Below are positions 18,145 through 27,348 of a DNA stretch of 64,000 bases, one piece after another. Each line of letters opens with the position of its first letter. Position 1 is the stretch's first letter. A program made the translations under genes and the position numbers. The notes under the pieces were generated by a model. It made no database searches. It saw nothing but the letters and a program-made list of their open reading frames with translations, and had not been told where the DNA came from. The stretch is from Aliikangiella sp. G2MR2-5 (GTDB taxonomy: Bacteria > Pseudomonadota > Gammaproteobacteria > Enterobacterales > Kangiellaceae), in assembly GCF_015687155.1 (NCBI RefSeq), contig NZ_JADPQF010000004.1, forward strand, positions 372,001 through 436,000, given 5' to 3'.

Positions 18145-18740
18145 TCTCCTGTTTGTTGAAAGTGGTCGATCACTTGTAAAACCTTGTCTCTGGCACGGTG
18201 TAGCAAAACTCTAATGTTAGACGGAGATACATCGAGAATGTTACAGATCTCCTCCATTGACAAACCACCGGCATCTCTCATCTGTAAAGCTACTTGCTGA
18301 TTTTCTGGTAACTTATCTATATTTTTTTTAAGACAGTCTTCCAGCTCCTGAGCTGAAAGCAACTCTTCTGGTGTATCTCCATGCCATTGAGAACTGGGGT
18401 TCACCCAATGGGAGCGTTCATCAAACCGAGGATCTGTTGCCCACGATTCTTGCATTGACTCGAGAGAAACTGAGCGTGATTCCTTACGTCGTCTCGTTTT
18501 GGCTTCATTGGCGACGATTCTGACCAACCAGCTTTTGAGTGACGAACGTCCTTCGAATTTTGGGAGTGCTTTAATGGCTGAAACCCAGGCTTCCTGTATT
18601 ATTTCATCGGCAATAGCGTTACCGGCAATAGAGCATGCAACAGAATGCATTAGCGGATAAAGGTCTGAAAAAACCTTTTCAAAAATTTTTTGGTTACCCG
18701 CGAGCAACTCTTTGACTAGATAGACTTCAGTATTTGGCAA
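18138..18740 (-). CDS. ECF-type RNA polymerase sigma factor
   Basis: A 200-residue sigma-70 family factor with region 2 (residues ~25-95: DEIIQEAWVSAIKALPKF) and region 4 (~140-195: MEEICNILDVSPSNIRVLLHRAR). I place the start at a TTG (18740) preceded by GCGGAG with about 7 bases of spacing. The open frame reaches an ATG at 18920, but that ATG overlaps the -10 of a strong promoter and the extra 60 residues are not ECF-like. The shorter form has the usual family length. It is coupled to the zinc-finger anti-sigma gene. A terminator-like hairpin lies in the leader. Confidence 0.8.
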   Translation of the reverse strand: MPNTEVYLVKELLAGNQKIFEKVFSDLYPLMHSVACSIAGNAIADEIIQEAWVSAIKALPKFEGRSSLKSWLVRIVANEAKTRRRKESRSVSLESMQESWATDPRFDERSHWVNPSSQWHGDTPEELLSAQELEDCLKKNIDKLPENQQVALQMRDAGGLSMEEICNILDVSPSNIRVLLHRARDKVLQVIDHFQQTGEC

Positions 18741-18814
18741 ATGCAGTTCTCCGCAATTTATGGGGGTGCCATTGTTAGGGGGGTAGCTGCTGGATGGCTC
18801 ATTCACCTGATAGT

Positions 18815-18837
18815 AAAAAAGGTGCGGCAAGCCGCAC
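18815..18837 (-). terminator. Terminator-like hairpin in the ECF sigma leader
   Basis: GTGCGGC, TT, GCCGCAC, then C and T6, on the minus strand, form a strong intrinsic terminator about 75 bases before the proposed TTG start and about 70 bases after the promoter. It could attenuate the sigma operon, or end read-through from the WD40 gene. Confidence 0.65.
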
Positions 18838-18915
18838 TCTTTTTTCTCGATTTTTTCAAAAGTATTACGCGAAAAAAATCGACTAAGGCAGATCAGGTCA
18901 TTGACCCTCGCGGCT

Positions 18916-18943
18916 AGCATACCAAAATGAGAATTGCTGTCAA
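18916..18943 (-). promoter_or_regulatory. Sigma-70 promoter of the ECF sigma/anti-sigma operon
   Basis: TTGACA, a 16-base spacer and TATGCT on the minus strand. Transcription would begin near 18909, giving a leader of about 168 bases before the TTG start at 18740. Confidence 0.6.
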
Positions 18944-19028
18944 AGTATAATCGATGGACTGATCAGTGTCGGCCAAAAATATAACGGTCTCGAAAAAAAG
19001 GTCGATTTTTAAGAAAAATTGCTAAATT

Positions 19029-20021
19029 TTAACCGTCTACAGAAGGAATGAGCCACTTTTCTCCATAGCCTGCTGAGCTTTCGCTTAAGATGTGCAATCC
19101 GTCCTGGGTAAAACCTACGGCATAAATGATGGCGCCACTGGGGCGACCTTTAACTCTTGTTCTGGCTCTATATTTGGCTACGCGGTTACCACTGCTGGTT
19201 TGCCACAGGCTGATGTCTCTCCCTGGAGCCCCGGTTATCAGTAAGTCGCCATCACTCGAAAACTCGGCACTACTGACGACATATTCTCTAGGCTTTAATT
19301 TTAGCTGACTTACCTGTTTGCCTGTTTCAACACTCCAGATAAAAGCATTGCCTAAGGTTCCACTGGTAAACGCGAGCTTTCCTTTGCGATCAAGTTTTAA
19401 TTGAGAGACACGGGTTTTATGCTCAAGTATAAGACGAGGCTTTGCGGTTTGGGTATTCCATAAAATAGCGCGATAATCATTTCCTCCGGTAAAGGCCCAT
19501 AAACCGTTAGGGGATAAGTCGACGCTTGCCACCGCTTCCTGGCGATGTGCAGTGAACTCGATTCTGCGACCAGTATTCATGTCTATAAATATGACTAGAC
19601 CACTGCCCAGCCCTAGAAGGACATATCGGCCTTTGTTGGAAATTGCTACCGCCCTGATATCGGATGGAGCTTCCCAGTATCCATAGGCTTTGCCGGAATT
19701 AGTATTCCAGATAACAAAGGTGCGTTTGTCTGCAGTGATTGCGCGTGAGCCATCCGGAGAGATATCAACCGCGACAATCCCGTCCTCGGGGTTATCATTG
19801 TGTCGCCATTGATAAAGTAACTGGTTTTTTTCCAGATCCCAGTATGCTGCACCAAAATTGACCGAGGCAACTAACGAGTAACGACCATCTTGTGATATCG
19901 CTGCGTCGAAAGCTCCGGCGGCTGCATGCTGCCATTCTGCGATGGAAGGAGTCTTCTGTTCACAGGCAGCAAATAATAGGACTGAGAGAGTTAGTAAGAT
20001 CCGGCAAGCAAAGTTGTTCAT
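19029..20021 (-). CDS. WD40-repeat lipoprotein
   Basis: A 330-residue protein with a lipoprotein signal (MNNFACRILL..., lipobox LFAAC, Cys about 20) followed by about six WD40/beta-propeller blades, seen as recurring patterns such as GRYSLVASVNFGAAYWDL, GSRAITADKRTFVIWN, GLWAFTGGNDYRAILWN and GDLLITGAPGRDISLWQ. It is expected to be a periplasmic, membrane-anchored scaffold; ligands are unknown. The open frame begins 23 codons earlier at a TTG, but the lipoprotein signal fixes the start at 20021. It lies upstream of the ECF sigma operon on the same strand. Confidence 0.8.
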   Translation of the reverse strand: MNNFACRILLTLSVLLFAACEQKTPSIAEWQHAAAGAFDAAISQDGRYSLVASVNFGAAYWDLEKNQLLYQWRHNDNPEDGIVAVDISPDGSRAITADKRTFVIWNTNSGKAYGYWEAPSDIRAVAISNKGRYVLLGLGSGLVIFIDMNTGRRIEFTAHRQEAVASVDLSPNGLWAFTGGNDYRAILWNTQTAKPRLILEHKTRVSQLKLDRKGKLAFTSGTLGNAFIWSVETGKQVSQLKLKPREYVVSSAEFSSDGDLLITGAPGRDISLWQTSSGNRVAKYRARTRVKGRPSGAIIYAVGFTQDGLHILSESSAGYGEKWLIPSVDG

Positions 20022-20225
20022 TTGCGTATTCTGATTATTTCCAATGATAGTTGTCCCTTTTTCTCGGTTTTTCGGTGAATACCACCCCAATCTAGTGATA
20101 AATAGCCTTATATCTCAGCTTTTTCCCTTCTTTTTTACTTTCTTTGAGTATAGACTGCCAGACTACTTAGGGTAATTAAAAGCGCTATATGCGCGCCAAT
20201 TAAAATTAAAAAAAGAGGTAGAACT

Positions 20226-21035
20226 GTGAAGAAAACAAGTATTGCGCTGGTTATTGCTTTAGCTCTTACTGGTTGTAAAGAGGAAGCAAAAGAAGATGCT
20301 GCGGCTGCACAGGCTAAAAGCGAAAGCAAAGAAGTTGTAGCGGCGACCAAAACTCAAACAACTGACGAGAGTGGTTTGTCTGATCAGGATAAGCTTGCTT
20401 ATGGCGTCGGCGCGAGTATGGCTAACAATATTTCGAGCCTCAATGATACTTATAAAGCGCTAGATATTGACATGGAGATGGTTAAAAAAGGATTTAACGA
20501 TCAGATTGCTAAGCAAAGCCAAATGAGTGAAGAAGAAATGATGCAGCAAGCGCAAATTTTCGGTCAAAAGCTGCACTTCGCACAAAAGCAGGCAGCGGAA
20601 GAAGAAAAAGAAGCTAAGCTGGCTGAAAATAAAAAGTTCCTTGAAGAAAATCTTAACAAAGGATTTACTGCTACTGAGTCTGGACTCCAGTATAAATTGG
20701 TTCAAGCTGCTCCTGAAGGAGCTGCAAAACCTGCTGAAACAGATACAGTTCGGGTCCATTACACCGGTACTTTTACTGATGGTAAAAAGTTTGATAGCTC
20801 GTTAGACAGAGGACAGGCATTTGAATTTTCTTTGTCTGGTGGAGTAATCCAGGGTTGGCTAGAAGGCGTGAAGCTGATGGAAGTGGGAAGTAAATATCAG
20901 TTTGTTATCCCGTCTGATTTGGCTTATGGCCCGGTAGGACGGCCAGGAATGCCCGGAAATTCGATTCTCGTGTTTGATATCGAGTTGTTGGAAATCGTAT
21001 CGCCAGAAGAAGAAGCGCAAAGGCAGGAAGGCTAA
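20226..21035 (+). CDS. FkpA-like FKBP-type peptidyl-prolyl isomerase, predicted lipoprotein
   Basis: A 269-residue envelope foldase that speeds cis-trans isomerisation of prolyl bonds. The signal peptide ends in a lipobox LALTGC (Cys about 17). The Ala/Lys/Glu-rich linker is followed by an FKBP N-terminal dimerisation helix region (about 55-140) and a catalytic FKBP domain (about 155-262: VRVHYTGTF, SGGVIQGWLEGVKLM, SILVFDIELLEI). The start is GTG with AGAGGT upstream. E. coli FkpA is soluble, but many relatives, such as Mip proteins, are lipoproteins. Confidence 0.88.
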   Translation: MKKTSIALVIALALTGCKEEAKEDAAAAQAKSESKEVVAATKTQTTDESGLSDQDKLAYGVGASMANNISSLNDTYKALDIDMEMVKKGFNDQIAKQSQMSEEEMMQQAQIFGQKLHFAQKQAAEEEKEAKLAENKKFLEENLNKGFTATESGLQYKLVQAAPEGAAKPAETDTVRVHYTGTFTDGKKFDSSLDRGQAFEFSLSGGVIQGWLEGVKLMEVGSKYQFVIPSDLAYGPVGRPGMPGNSILVFDIELLEIVSPEEEAQRQEG

Positions 21036-21059
21036 TTTATCAGTTGTTTCTACCCAATA

Positions 21060-21082
21060 GGCCTCGTATTGCGAGGCCTTTT
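21060..21082 (+). terminator. Rho-independent terminator
   Basis: GGCCTCG and CGAGGCC flank a 5-base loop, followed by TTTT. It serves the FkpA-like gene and may also act on the convergent EamA transporter gene. Confidence 0.75.
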
Positions 21083-21102
21083 GGATCTTTAAGGAGCTCA
21101 GG

Positions 21103-22161
21103 TTAACAGGTTTCCTGAAGCGGCTTGTCGGTTGTAAGTCCAGCTTTATTCAAACTGTCCTCTGCCAGATTGTCGCTCTGAAGACCTTCTGTAAACTTTT
21201 CTTGCTCTCCAACTAGCTGATCAATATATTCTCGTTTGATTAATGACTGTTCGATAAAGACAGATTTTCTTCTTGGCTTTATCTGACTATAGATCAGTCC
21301 AGCAAGCACTAACCCGGCTGCAAAATACTGCGTGGTGTTAAGAGATTCATCCAATACCAGCCAACCAAAAAGCAGTGTGCTCAATGGAAGCAAATTCAAC
21401 CATAGACCAACCTGACTGGCAGGCATTGCCTTGAATGAAGCGTTGTAAAGAATAAACGCTATGACATTCACTCCCCACGCCAGGAATAGGATCGAATAGA
21501 CGACCTCGCTCGACACATCGACCGGTATTCCCTGCTCAAAGCTTAGTGTTAGCGGAAGAAAGAATACTGTGCCGAAAGCTGCCTGAATTGCAGTTAAAAA
21601 AACAGGCGAATAACGGCCGCTTAGCTTTCTTGCTAATAGGGTGTAACCAGTTGCAAAGGCAATAGCGATAAATTCCAGGAAATTTCCGAGTAAATGATTG
21701 TTCCCATCAGTTGAAGAACCTGAACCACTAATCGACAGTAACACTGCACCAACTACGGCTACCAGACCTCCAGACAACATTCGCTGGTTTATTTGCTCCT
21801 TTAAAAAGTACCAGGCGGCAATGGTAACCATAAAAGGGTGAAGCGCGGTAATCATGCCTGCCTCGGATGCGCTGGTATAAGTCAATGCCAGTCCTTCGAA
21901 AACAAAGTACAGGCAGGGTTCGCATAGAACCAGTCCTACGAGCAACAACCAGTCACCTTGTTGGTATTGTTGTTTTGCGCGACGCATTGTCGGAATAAAA
22001 AACAATAACACGGCAACAGCTAACAGCATTCTTAAAAATACAGTGAGAAAAGGCCCGAGTTCAGCGACTGCAATCTTCATTGCAATAAAAGAAGCTGCCC
22101 AAATAATGACGGCGGTTACGATTTGTATGACCGGCAAATATTGACGTATAACTTGTGCCAT
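21103..22161 (-). CDS. EamA/DMT-superfamily transporter
   Basis: A 352-residue inner-membrane protein with about ten hydrophobic helices arranged as two EamA repeats (about residues 13-145 and 160-290), typical of metabolite exporters or importers of the drug/metabolite transporter superfamily. The start is placed at the ATG preceded by AGGAGGAAAAT; two Met codons lie upstream. A charged tail of some 60 residues after the last helix is longer than usual and rich in Glu, Asp, Lys and Thr. The substrate cannot be read from the sequence. Confidence 0.85.
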   Translation of the reverse strand: MAQVIRQYLPVIQIVTAVIIWAASFIAMKIAVAELGPFLTVFLRMLLAVAVLLFFIPTMRRAKQQYQQGDWLLLVGLVLCEPCLYFVFEGLALTYTSASEAGMITALHPFMVTIAAWYFLKEQINQRMLSGGLVAVVGAVLLSISGSGSSTDGNNHLLGNFLEFIAIAFATGYTLLARKLSGRYSPVFLTAIQAAFGTVFFLPLTLSFEQGIPVDVSSEVVYSILFLAWGVNVIAFILYNASFKAMPASQVGLWLNLLPLSTLLFGWLVLDESLNTTQYFAAGLVLAGLIYSQIKPRRKSVFIEQSLIKREYIDQLVGEQEKFTEGLQSDNLAEDSLNKAGLTTDKPLQETC

Positions 22162-22330
22162 ATTTTCCTCCTGCTGCATATGCTGGAAACTAACTATTGA
22201 ATAGAAAATTCCTTCTTTCATATTTCGTACAAAGAAAAATCGAGTCTACAGACATAGGTTTTTAGCACAAACGAAATATTCTTGATTTTCGGATTAGTTT
22301 TTTTTATTTGAAATTGAGATTAAAAACCAG

Positions 22331-22347
22331 TGCACCCAATAAGTGCG
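22331..22347 (+). promoter_or_regulatory. NtrC-binding site, distal (glnA)
   Basis: TGCACCC-AAT-AAGTGCG resembles the NtrC consensus TGCACCA-N3-TGGTGCA. Its centre lies 32 bp upstream of the second site, the same spacing as the two strong NtrC sites of E. coli glnAp2. Confidence 0.55.
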
Positions 22348-22362
22348 TAAAAAATGACTAAA

Positions 22363-22379
22363 TGCACCATATTGGTTCG
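22363..22379 (+). promoter_or_regulatory. NtrC-binding site, proximal (glnA)
   Basis: TGCACCA-TAT-TGGTTCG has a perfect left half and five of seven matches on the right. It lies about 106 bp before the predicted sigma-54 transcription start. Confidence 0.65.
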
Positions 22380-22450
22380 TTGTTTTTGGTTGTAGCGGCT
22401 ATAATTGCCTTTTAAAGGTGCAAAATGGCTAATTGACTTACGTTAATAAG

Positions 22451-22468
22451 TTGGCACCTATATTGCTT
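22451..22468 (+). promoter_or_regulatory. Sigma-54 promoter of glnA
   Basis: TTGGCAC-CTATA-TTGCTTT is a perfect -24/-12 element with the obligatory 10-bp GG-to-GC spacing. Together with the two NtrC sites it predicts induction under nitrogen limitation. A separate TATAAT at 22400-22405 could be part of a weak vegetative promoter, as in E. coli. Confidence 0.85.
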
Positions 22469-22539
22469 TATGGTTGTCAATCTTGGGATTTACACCCGAA
22501 TTTTTGGCTATATCAACTTCTGATTTTGAGGAATTAATA

Positions 22540-23949
22540 ATGAGTGCTAATGACATCATGGCTATGATGAAAGAGAATGACATCTCTTTTGTTGATCTAC
22601 GATTCACCGATACTAAAGGTAAAGAACAACACGTAACTCTTCCTGCCCACTGCATCGACGAAGACTTTCTAGAAGAAGGAAAGATGTTTGATGGTTCTTC
22701 TATCTCTGGCTGGAAAGGTATCAACGAGTCAGATATGGTATTGATGCCAGATGCGTCAACTGCAGTTTTAGATCCATTCTGTGAAGATGCTACGCTGAAT
22801 CTGCGTTGCGATATACTTGAGCCAGCAACAATGCAGGGTTACGATCGTGATCCTCGTTCTGTAGCGAGACGCGCTGAAGCTTATCTTACATCTACCGGTA
22901 TTGCTGACACTGCTTTTTTTGGCCCAGAACCAGAATTTTTCCTTTTCGATGATGTTCGATTCAGCATTGATATGAAAGGAGCTTCTTATAGAATTGATTC
23001 CAATGAAGCAGCCTGGAACTCAGAGCGTCGCTATGATGATGGTAATATGGGGCATCGTCCTCGCGTTAAAGGTGGTTATTTCCCTGTTCCACCAGTAGAC
23101 TCTTCACAAGATATCCGCTCACAAATGTGTTTGGTTCTTGAAGAAATGGGTATCAAAACTGAAGCACATCACCACGAAGTGGCCACCGCTAATCAGAATG
23201 AAATTGCAACAAAGTTCAATACTTTGGTCGCAAAGGCTGATGAAACTCAAGTGTTGAAATATGTTGTTCACAACGTTGCTCACGCTTATGGCAAAACAGC
23301 TACTTTTATGCCTAAACCAGTCGTTGGTGATAATGGAAGTGGGATGCACGTTCACCAGTCGCTTTCCAAAGATGGTGTTAACATCTTCGCTGGCAACAAG
23401 TATGGTGGACTATCTGAAGAAGCGATTTACTATATCGGTGGCATTATCAAGCATGCTAAAGCGATCAATGCACTAACTAATCCATCAACTAACTCTTACA
23501 AGCGTCTTGTTCCTGGGTTTGAAGCGCCTGTTATGTTGGCTTATTCTGCTAAAAACCGAAGTGCTTCTATCCGGATTCCTCACGTTGCGAGCGAAAAAGC
23601 TCGACGTATCGAGGTACGCTTCCCGGATCCAACAGCTAACCCATACCTTGCGTTTACTGCGATGTTAATGGCTGGCCTGGACGGTATCCAGAATAAAATT
23701 CACCCTGGTGATGCGATGGACAAAGACCTGTATGACTTACCGGCTGAAGAAGCTGCTGAAATTCCACAGGTTGCAAGCTCACTTGAAGAAGCACTTGATG
23801 CTTTGGATCGTGATCGTGAGTTCTTAACCAAAGGCGGAGTGTTCAGTGATGATTACATTGACTCTTTCATTGCGCTTAAACGTGAAGAAGTTACTTATCT
23901 GAATATGACGACTCACCCTGCTGAGTTTGATATGTACTACAGCCTGTAA
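22540..23949 (+). CDS. glnA: Glutamine synthetase, type I
   Basis: A 469-residue enzyme making glutamine from glutamate, ammonia and ATP, forming dodecamers. Visible signatures are the beta-grasp N-terminus ([16 protein letters not shown]), the ATP site ([15 protein letters not shown]), the glutamate flap region ([17 protein letters not shown]) and the adenylylation loop with Tyr in [18 protein letters not shown]. The enzyme is therefore of the adenylylated class. The start at 22540 follows GAGG with 8 bases of spacing. A sigma-54 promoter and NtrC sites lie upstream and a terminator downstream. The usual ntrB-ntrC pair is absent from the neighbourhood. Confidence 0.98.
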   Translation: MSANDIMAMMKENDISFVDLRFTDTKGKEQHVTLPAHCIDEDFLEEGKMFDGSSISGWKGINESDMVLMPDASTAVLDPFCEDATLNLRCDILEPATMQGYDRDPRSVARRAEAYLTSTGIADTAFFGPEPEFFLFDDVRFSIDMKGASYRIDSNEAAWNSERRYDDGNMGHRPRVKGGYFPVPPVDSSQDIRSQMCLVLEEMGIKTEAHHHEVATANQNEIATKFNTLVAKADETQVLKYVVHNVAHAYGKTATFMPKPVVGDNGSGMHVHQSLSKDGVNIFAGNKYGGLSEEAIYYIGGIIKHAKAINALTNPSTNSYKRLVPGFEAPVMLAYSAKNRSASIRIPHVASEKARRIEVRFPDPTANPYLAFTAMLMAGLDGIQNKIHPGDAMDKDLYDLPAEEAAEIPQVASSLEEALDALDRDREFLTKGGVFSDDYIDSFIALKREEVTYLNMTTHPAEFDMYYSL

Positions 23950-23970
23950 TTTTAGGTTAGTCGATAAAAA

Positions 23971-23998
23971 ATCCCGGTTTTTACCGGGATTTTTTTTG
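23971..23998 (+). terminator. Rho-independent terminator of glnA
   Basis: ATCCCGGT, a 4-T loop and ACCGGGAT are followed by an uninterrupted T-run, 22 bases after the glnA stop. Confidence 0.9.
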
Positions 23999-24136
23999 TC
24001 TTTTAAAATTACCGAGCAAAAAAAATGAATTGCAATAGACCAACTTGAGAAATGACTCAATTTTAGCGTTGCTAAAATTCGATATTCATCTAAAAGTTTG
24101 TTAATTTAAAAGTAGGCCTTTTAGGGAGTGATTAAA

Positions 24137-24700
24137 ATGAAAATATCAATTGGTACGCAAAAGCTTGTTGCTTTGGTTCTTGGCTTGCTCGTGTTGCTTC
24201 CCTCAAGCGCAGAGGAGGAAAAAAAGAAACTCTATAGATGGGTTGATAATCAAGGCAATGTTCATTATAGCGATGAACCCAGAAAAGGGGCCGTAGAAGT
24301 TAAACTAAAAGAACTCACTACCATCAAAATGGAAAAGCCAAAGCCGTTGAAGTTAAACCTTCCTCAGAATAAAGATAAAACAGAGTTTCTCTATAAGTCA
24401 TTTAAAATATCTTCCCCAGAAGATAATGGTGTGATTAGAAACAACGGTGGCTTTATTGAACTGAGCGCTACACCTGATCCTGAACTAAGGCAAGGTCACC
24501 AGGTGAGATTTTTTCTTGATGGCAGGCCTGTCATTGAAGAAGTGAATGGGTTGTCGGTAAAAATGGAAGGTCAGGCATACGGTGAACACACAGCAAGTGC
24601 GATTATTGTTGATGGACAGGGAAAACAGGTGATTGCATCAAAGCAGATCAAATTTTCATTACTGAATTTTATTAATCCGAAAAATCGAAAAAATAATTAA
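24137..24700 (+). CDS. DUF4124 domain periplasmic protein
   Basis: A 187-residue exported protein. The signal peptide (about residues 1-27) ends near LLPSSAEEEKK. The DUF4124 motif follows directly: LYRWVDNQGNVHYSDEP, a short beta domain common in proteobacterial envelope proteins. The C-terminal half (about 100-185) looks like an immunoglobulin-like beta domain (FFLDGRPV, HTASAIIVDGQG). Function is unknown. A DUF4124 gene after glnA is found in several gammaproteobacteria, usually before ntrBC, which is missing here. I chose the ATG at 24137 over a GTG three codons upstream. Confidence 0.8.
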   Translation: MKISIGTQKLVALVLGLLVLLPSSAEEEKKKLYRWVDNQGNVHYSDEPRKGAVEVKLKELTTIKMEKPKPLKLNLPQNKDKTEFLYKSFKISSPEDNGVIRNNGGFIELSATPDPELRQGHQVRFFLDGRPVIEEVNGLSVKMEGQAYGEHTASAIIVDGQGKQVIASKQIKFSLLNFINPKNRKNN

Positions 24701-24764
24701 TCGGAGAAAAAAAGTTTATTCAAGCAGTTATTAATTTAGAAAAGTGGTGAGCGGAGATTGCTAA

Positions 24765-24791
24765 TTGACATTACTTTTCTGAGATTATAAG
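24765..24791 (+). promoter_or_regulatory. Candidate promoter for a small RNA
   Basis: A perfect TTGACA is followed after 15 bases by TATAAG. The spacer is short, so activity is uncertain. No reading frame follows before the terminator at 24934. Confidence 0.35.
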
Positions 24792-24797
24792 CGAAAT

Positions 24798-24960
24798 AGC
24801 TTACCCAAGGTGACAAAAATACCAAAAAGATTGTTAAATTAGTCTCAGAAATGAACGCAAGGTTATTATAAAATTTTTAACAGTTATTGATTGATTAGTG
24901 CGACCAATGACTTGATTTTTCAACCCCTGATTCGCCCGCAAAATACTGCGGGCTTTTTTT
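24798..24960 (+). ncRNA. Candidate small RNA between the DUF4124 gene and accC
   Basis: About 163 bases lie between the TTGACA/TATAAG element and a strong terminator, with no convincing coding frame. I recognise no RNA family in it. The alternative is a long 3' untranslated region of the DUF4124 gene. Confidence 0.3.
24934..24960 (+). terminator. Rho-independent terminator
   Basis: GCCCGC, an 8-base loop and GCGGGC are followed by seven T. A further AGCCCGC right after can pair with the same GCGGGC, so a competing hairpin exists on the minus strand at the end of accC. Confidence 0.85.
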
Positions 24961-24979
24961 AGCCCGCATCAGAGAGAGA

Positions 24980-26329
24980 TTACTTGTCTTCGATTTCGAG
25001 CTTCTTTTCCAGGTAGTGGATATTGGTTCCACCTTTCTGAAAATTTTCATCTGCCATTATTCTTCTTTGAAGCTCAATATTGGTTTTAATTCCATCGATA
25101 ACGACTTCATCCAGTGCCATTTGCATTCTAGCCATTGCAACTTCACGAGTTTCTCCGTAGGTAATTAGTTTACCTATCATCGAATCATAATAAGGTGGAA
25201 CGCGATAACCAGAATATATATGTGAATCCCAGCGTACACCTGGTCCGCCCGGTGCATGGTAGCGATCGATTGTTCCTGGAGAAGGTATAAACGTTTTTGG
25301 ATCTTCAGCATTAATTCTGCACTCAATAGAGTGTCCTCGTAGCTGAATATCTTCCTGTTTGAAAGATAAGGGCTGGCCTTCCGCAACGCGAAGTTGTTCT
25401 TTAATGATGTCAACGCCGGTGATCATCTCTGATACCGGGTGTTCTACCTGAACACGGGTATTCATTTCGATGAAATAAAACTCACCTTTTTCATACAAAA
25501 ACTCAAAGGTTCCTGCGCCGCGATAACCTATCTCCTGACAAGCCTGGACACAGCGCTCACCAATAAAACGGCGCTTTTCTTCAGTAATGCCAGGAGCAGG
25601 AGCCTCTTCTACAACTTTCTGATGACGTCTTTGCATTGAGCAATCTCGCTCGCCAAGATATATGGCGTTACCGTGATTGTCTGCTAAAACCTGAATTTCA
25701 ACGTGACGCGGTGTTTCCAGGAATTTTTCCATATAAACCATGTCATTGTTGAATGCAGCTTTAGCTTCAGCCTTGGTAAGTTTGATTGATTCAATCAAGT
25801 CTTCCTCTTTACGTACAACACGCATTCCACGTCCGCCGCCTCCGCCGGAAGCCTTGATTATTACCGGGTAAGCAATGCGTTTGGCAATGGCTAGATTTTC
25901 CTTGTCATCTTCGCCCAAAGGGCCATCTGAACCAGGAACGCAAGGTACTCCCGCGCGCTTCATGGCGGTAATCGCTGAGACTTTGTCTCCCATCAAGCGA
26001 ATAGAGTCGGCTGTTGGTCCGATAAATCGGAAGCCGCTCTTTTCAACCTGCTCAGCGAAATCTGCATTCTCGGCAAGGAACCCGTAGCCTGGGTGGATTG
26101 CTACTGCGTCAGTTACTTCTGCAGCAGAAATAATCGCAGGAATATTCAGGTAGCTCTCGAGGGGAGAGGCTGGGCCTATACAAACCGATTCATCGGCTAA
26201 TTTTACGTGCATTAAATTTTCATCAGCAGTCGAATGAACTGCGACGGTTTTGATGCCAAGCTCACGGCAAGCTCTGAGTATTCTCAGTGCAATTTCGCCC
26301 CGGTTGGCAATGACAACTTTATCGAGCAT
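24980..26329 (-). CDS. accC: Biotin carboxylase subunit of acetyl-CoA carboxylase
   Basis: A 449-residue enzyme that carboxylates the biotin on AccB with ATP and bicarbonate, the first half-reaction of fatty acid synthesis. Signatures: N-terminal [14 protein letters not shown], the glycine-rich ATP lid [14 protein letters not shown] (about residue 160), and the catalytic region [16 protein letters not shown] (about 288). The length is that of the E. coli enzyme. GGA lies 7 bases before the ATG. It follows accB by 60 bases. Confidence 0.98.
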   Translation of the reverse strand: MLDKVVIANRGEIALRILRACRELGIKTVAVHSTADENLMHVKLADESVCIGPASPLESYLNIPAIISAAEVTDAVAIHPGYGFLAENADFAEQVEKSGFRFIGPTADSIRLMGDKVSAITAMKRAGVPCVPGSDGPLGEDDKENLAIAKRIAYPVIIKASGGGGGRGMRVVRKEEDLIESIKLTKAEAKAAFNNDMVYMEKFLETPRHVEIQVLADNHGNAIYLGERDCSMQRRHQKVVEEAPAPGITEEKRRFIGERCVQACQEIGYRGAGTFEFLYEKGEFYFIEMNTRVQVEHPVSEMITGVDIIKEQLRVAEGQPLSFKQEDIQLRGHSIECRINAEDPKTFIPSPGTIDRYHAPGGPGVRWDSHIYSGYRVPPYYDSMIGKLITYGETREVAMARMQMALDEVVIDGIKTNIELQRRIMADENFQKGGTNIHYLEKKLEIEDK

Positions 26330-26389
26330 TTTAATTTCCAGATAAACGAGTTAATGATTGAAACGAGATAAAAAGTGCTTGGGCACTGG

Positions 26390-26848
26390 TTACTCGATTA
26401 CAAATAGTGGCTCGTCAAATTCGACTGGCTCGCCATCTTCAATCAAAATAGCTTTTACGGTACCACTGGTATCCGCTTCGATTTGATTCATCATTTTCAT
26501 CGCTTCAACGATACATAAGGTATCCCCGGCTTTAACTTGATCTCCAACCTCAACAAAAGATTTGGCACCAGGAGAAGGCGAGCGATAGAAAGTTCCAACC
26601 ATGGGAGACTTAACTTGATGGCCGCTAACTACTTCCGCCGAGCTATCGGCTGCTTGTGCATCGATTGCACCTGGAGCAGCTGTTGGAGCAGCTGTGGGTG
26701 CCGCTGTATAATGAACCGGTGCGGCGGCGGCCATTGGTGCAGTTGCGCGGCTGATTCGAACCGACTCTTCACCTTCTTTAATTTCGATCTCTGCTACGCC
26801 AGACTCTTCTAGTAGTTCAATCAGTTTTTTTACCTTGCGAATATCCAT
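26390..26848 (-). CDS. accB: Biotin carboxyl carrier protein
   Basis: A 152-residue protein that carries biotin between AccC and the carboxyltransferase. The N-terminal helix ([20 protein letters not shown]) is followed by an Ala/Pro/Thr-rich flexible linker (about 45-75) and the biotinyl domain with [13 protein letters not shown], where Lys117 or so is biotinylated. AAGGTG precedes the ATG by 8 bases. It is cotranscribed with aroQ upstream and accC downstream, as in many bacteria. Confidence 0.97.
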   Translation of the reverse strand: MDIRKVKKLIELLEESGVAEIEIKEGEESVRISRATAPMAAAAPVHYTAAPTAAPTAAPGAIDAQAADSSAEVVSGHQVKSPMVGTFYRSPSPGAKSFVEVGDQVKAGDTLCIVEAMKMMNQIEADTSGTVKAILIEDGEPVEFDEPLFVIE

Positions 26849-26910
26849 AATATAGACACCTTAAAATCGTTATAAATGTTAGATAATTCTTGTTATTTCA
26901 AATCTTACTT

Positions 26911-27348
26911 TCAGGCTGTTTTTAGCGCTTTTATTGCCATATTGGCAGCCATTGTGTAGCTATCTTCACCAAAACCCGCAATTACACCTTTGGCCAAATC
27001 TGAAAAATAACTATGGTGGCGAAAAGGCTCTCGTGTATGCGGGTTGGATAAATGAATTTCAATAAAAGGGATAGCAACGGCTGCTATCGCATCCCGGATG
27101 GCTACACTCGTATGGGTAAATGCCGCCGGGTTAATGATAATGAAATCGATCGAATTTCGAGACTGTTGAATCTTATCGACTAATTCATGCTCGGCGTTTG
27201 ATTGATAGAATTCACAACCGATCCCTTCTCCAGCGAGCAACTGGCTGACGTTTTCCCCAATCTGAGCAAGCGTTGTAGAGCCGTAGACTTCCGGCTCGCG
27301 CGTGCCTAACAGGTTCAAGTTGGGGCCATTAAGAATCAGTACTTTCAT
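26911..27348 (-). CDS. aroQ: Type II 3-dehydroquinate dehydratase
   Basis: A 145-residue dodecameric enzyme of the shikimate pathway that converts 3-dehydroquinate to 3-dehydroshikimate. Signatures: [18 protein letters not shown] at the N-terminus with the catalytic Tyr in VYGSTTL, the [17 protein letters not shown] loop, and [20 protein letters not shown] holding the catalytic His. It heads the aroQ-accB-accC operon; 62 bases separate it from accB. Confidence 0.97.
   Translation of the reverse strand: MKVLILNGPNLNLLGTREPEVYGSTTLAQIGENVSQLLAGEGIGCEFYQSNAEHELVDKIQQSRNSIDFIIINPAAFTHTSVAIRDAIAAVAIPFIEIHLSNPHTREPFRHHSYFSDLAKGVIAGFGEDSYTMAANMAIKALKTA

Noticed and set aside
18741-18920. N-terminal extension of the ECF sigma frame from ATG 18920
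   Set aside because: The ATG overlaps the -10 box of a strong promoter, a terminator hairpin lies in the stretch, and the residues do not resemble sigma region 2; the TTG at 18740 fits better.
26537-26812. 91-codon Cys- and Trp-rich frame opposite accB
   Set aside because: A shadow of the Ala/Pro/Thr-rich linker of accB; composition mirrors the coding strand.
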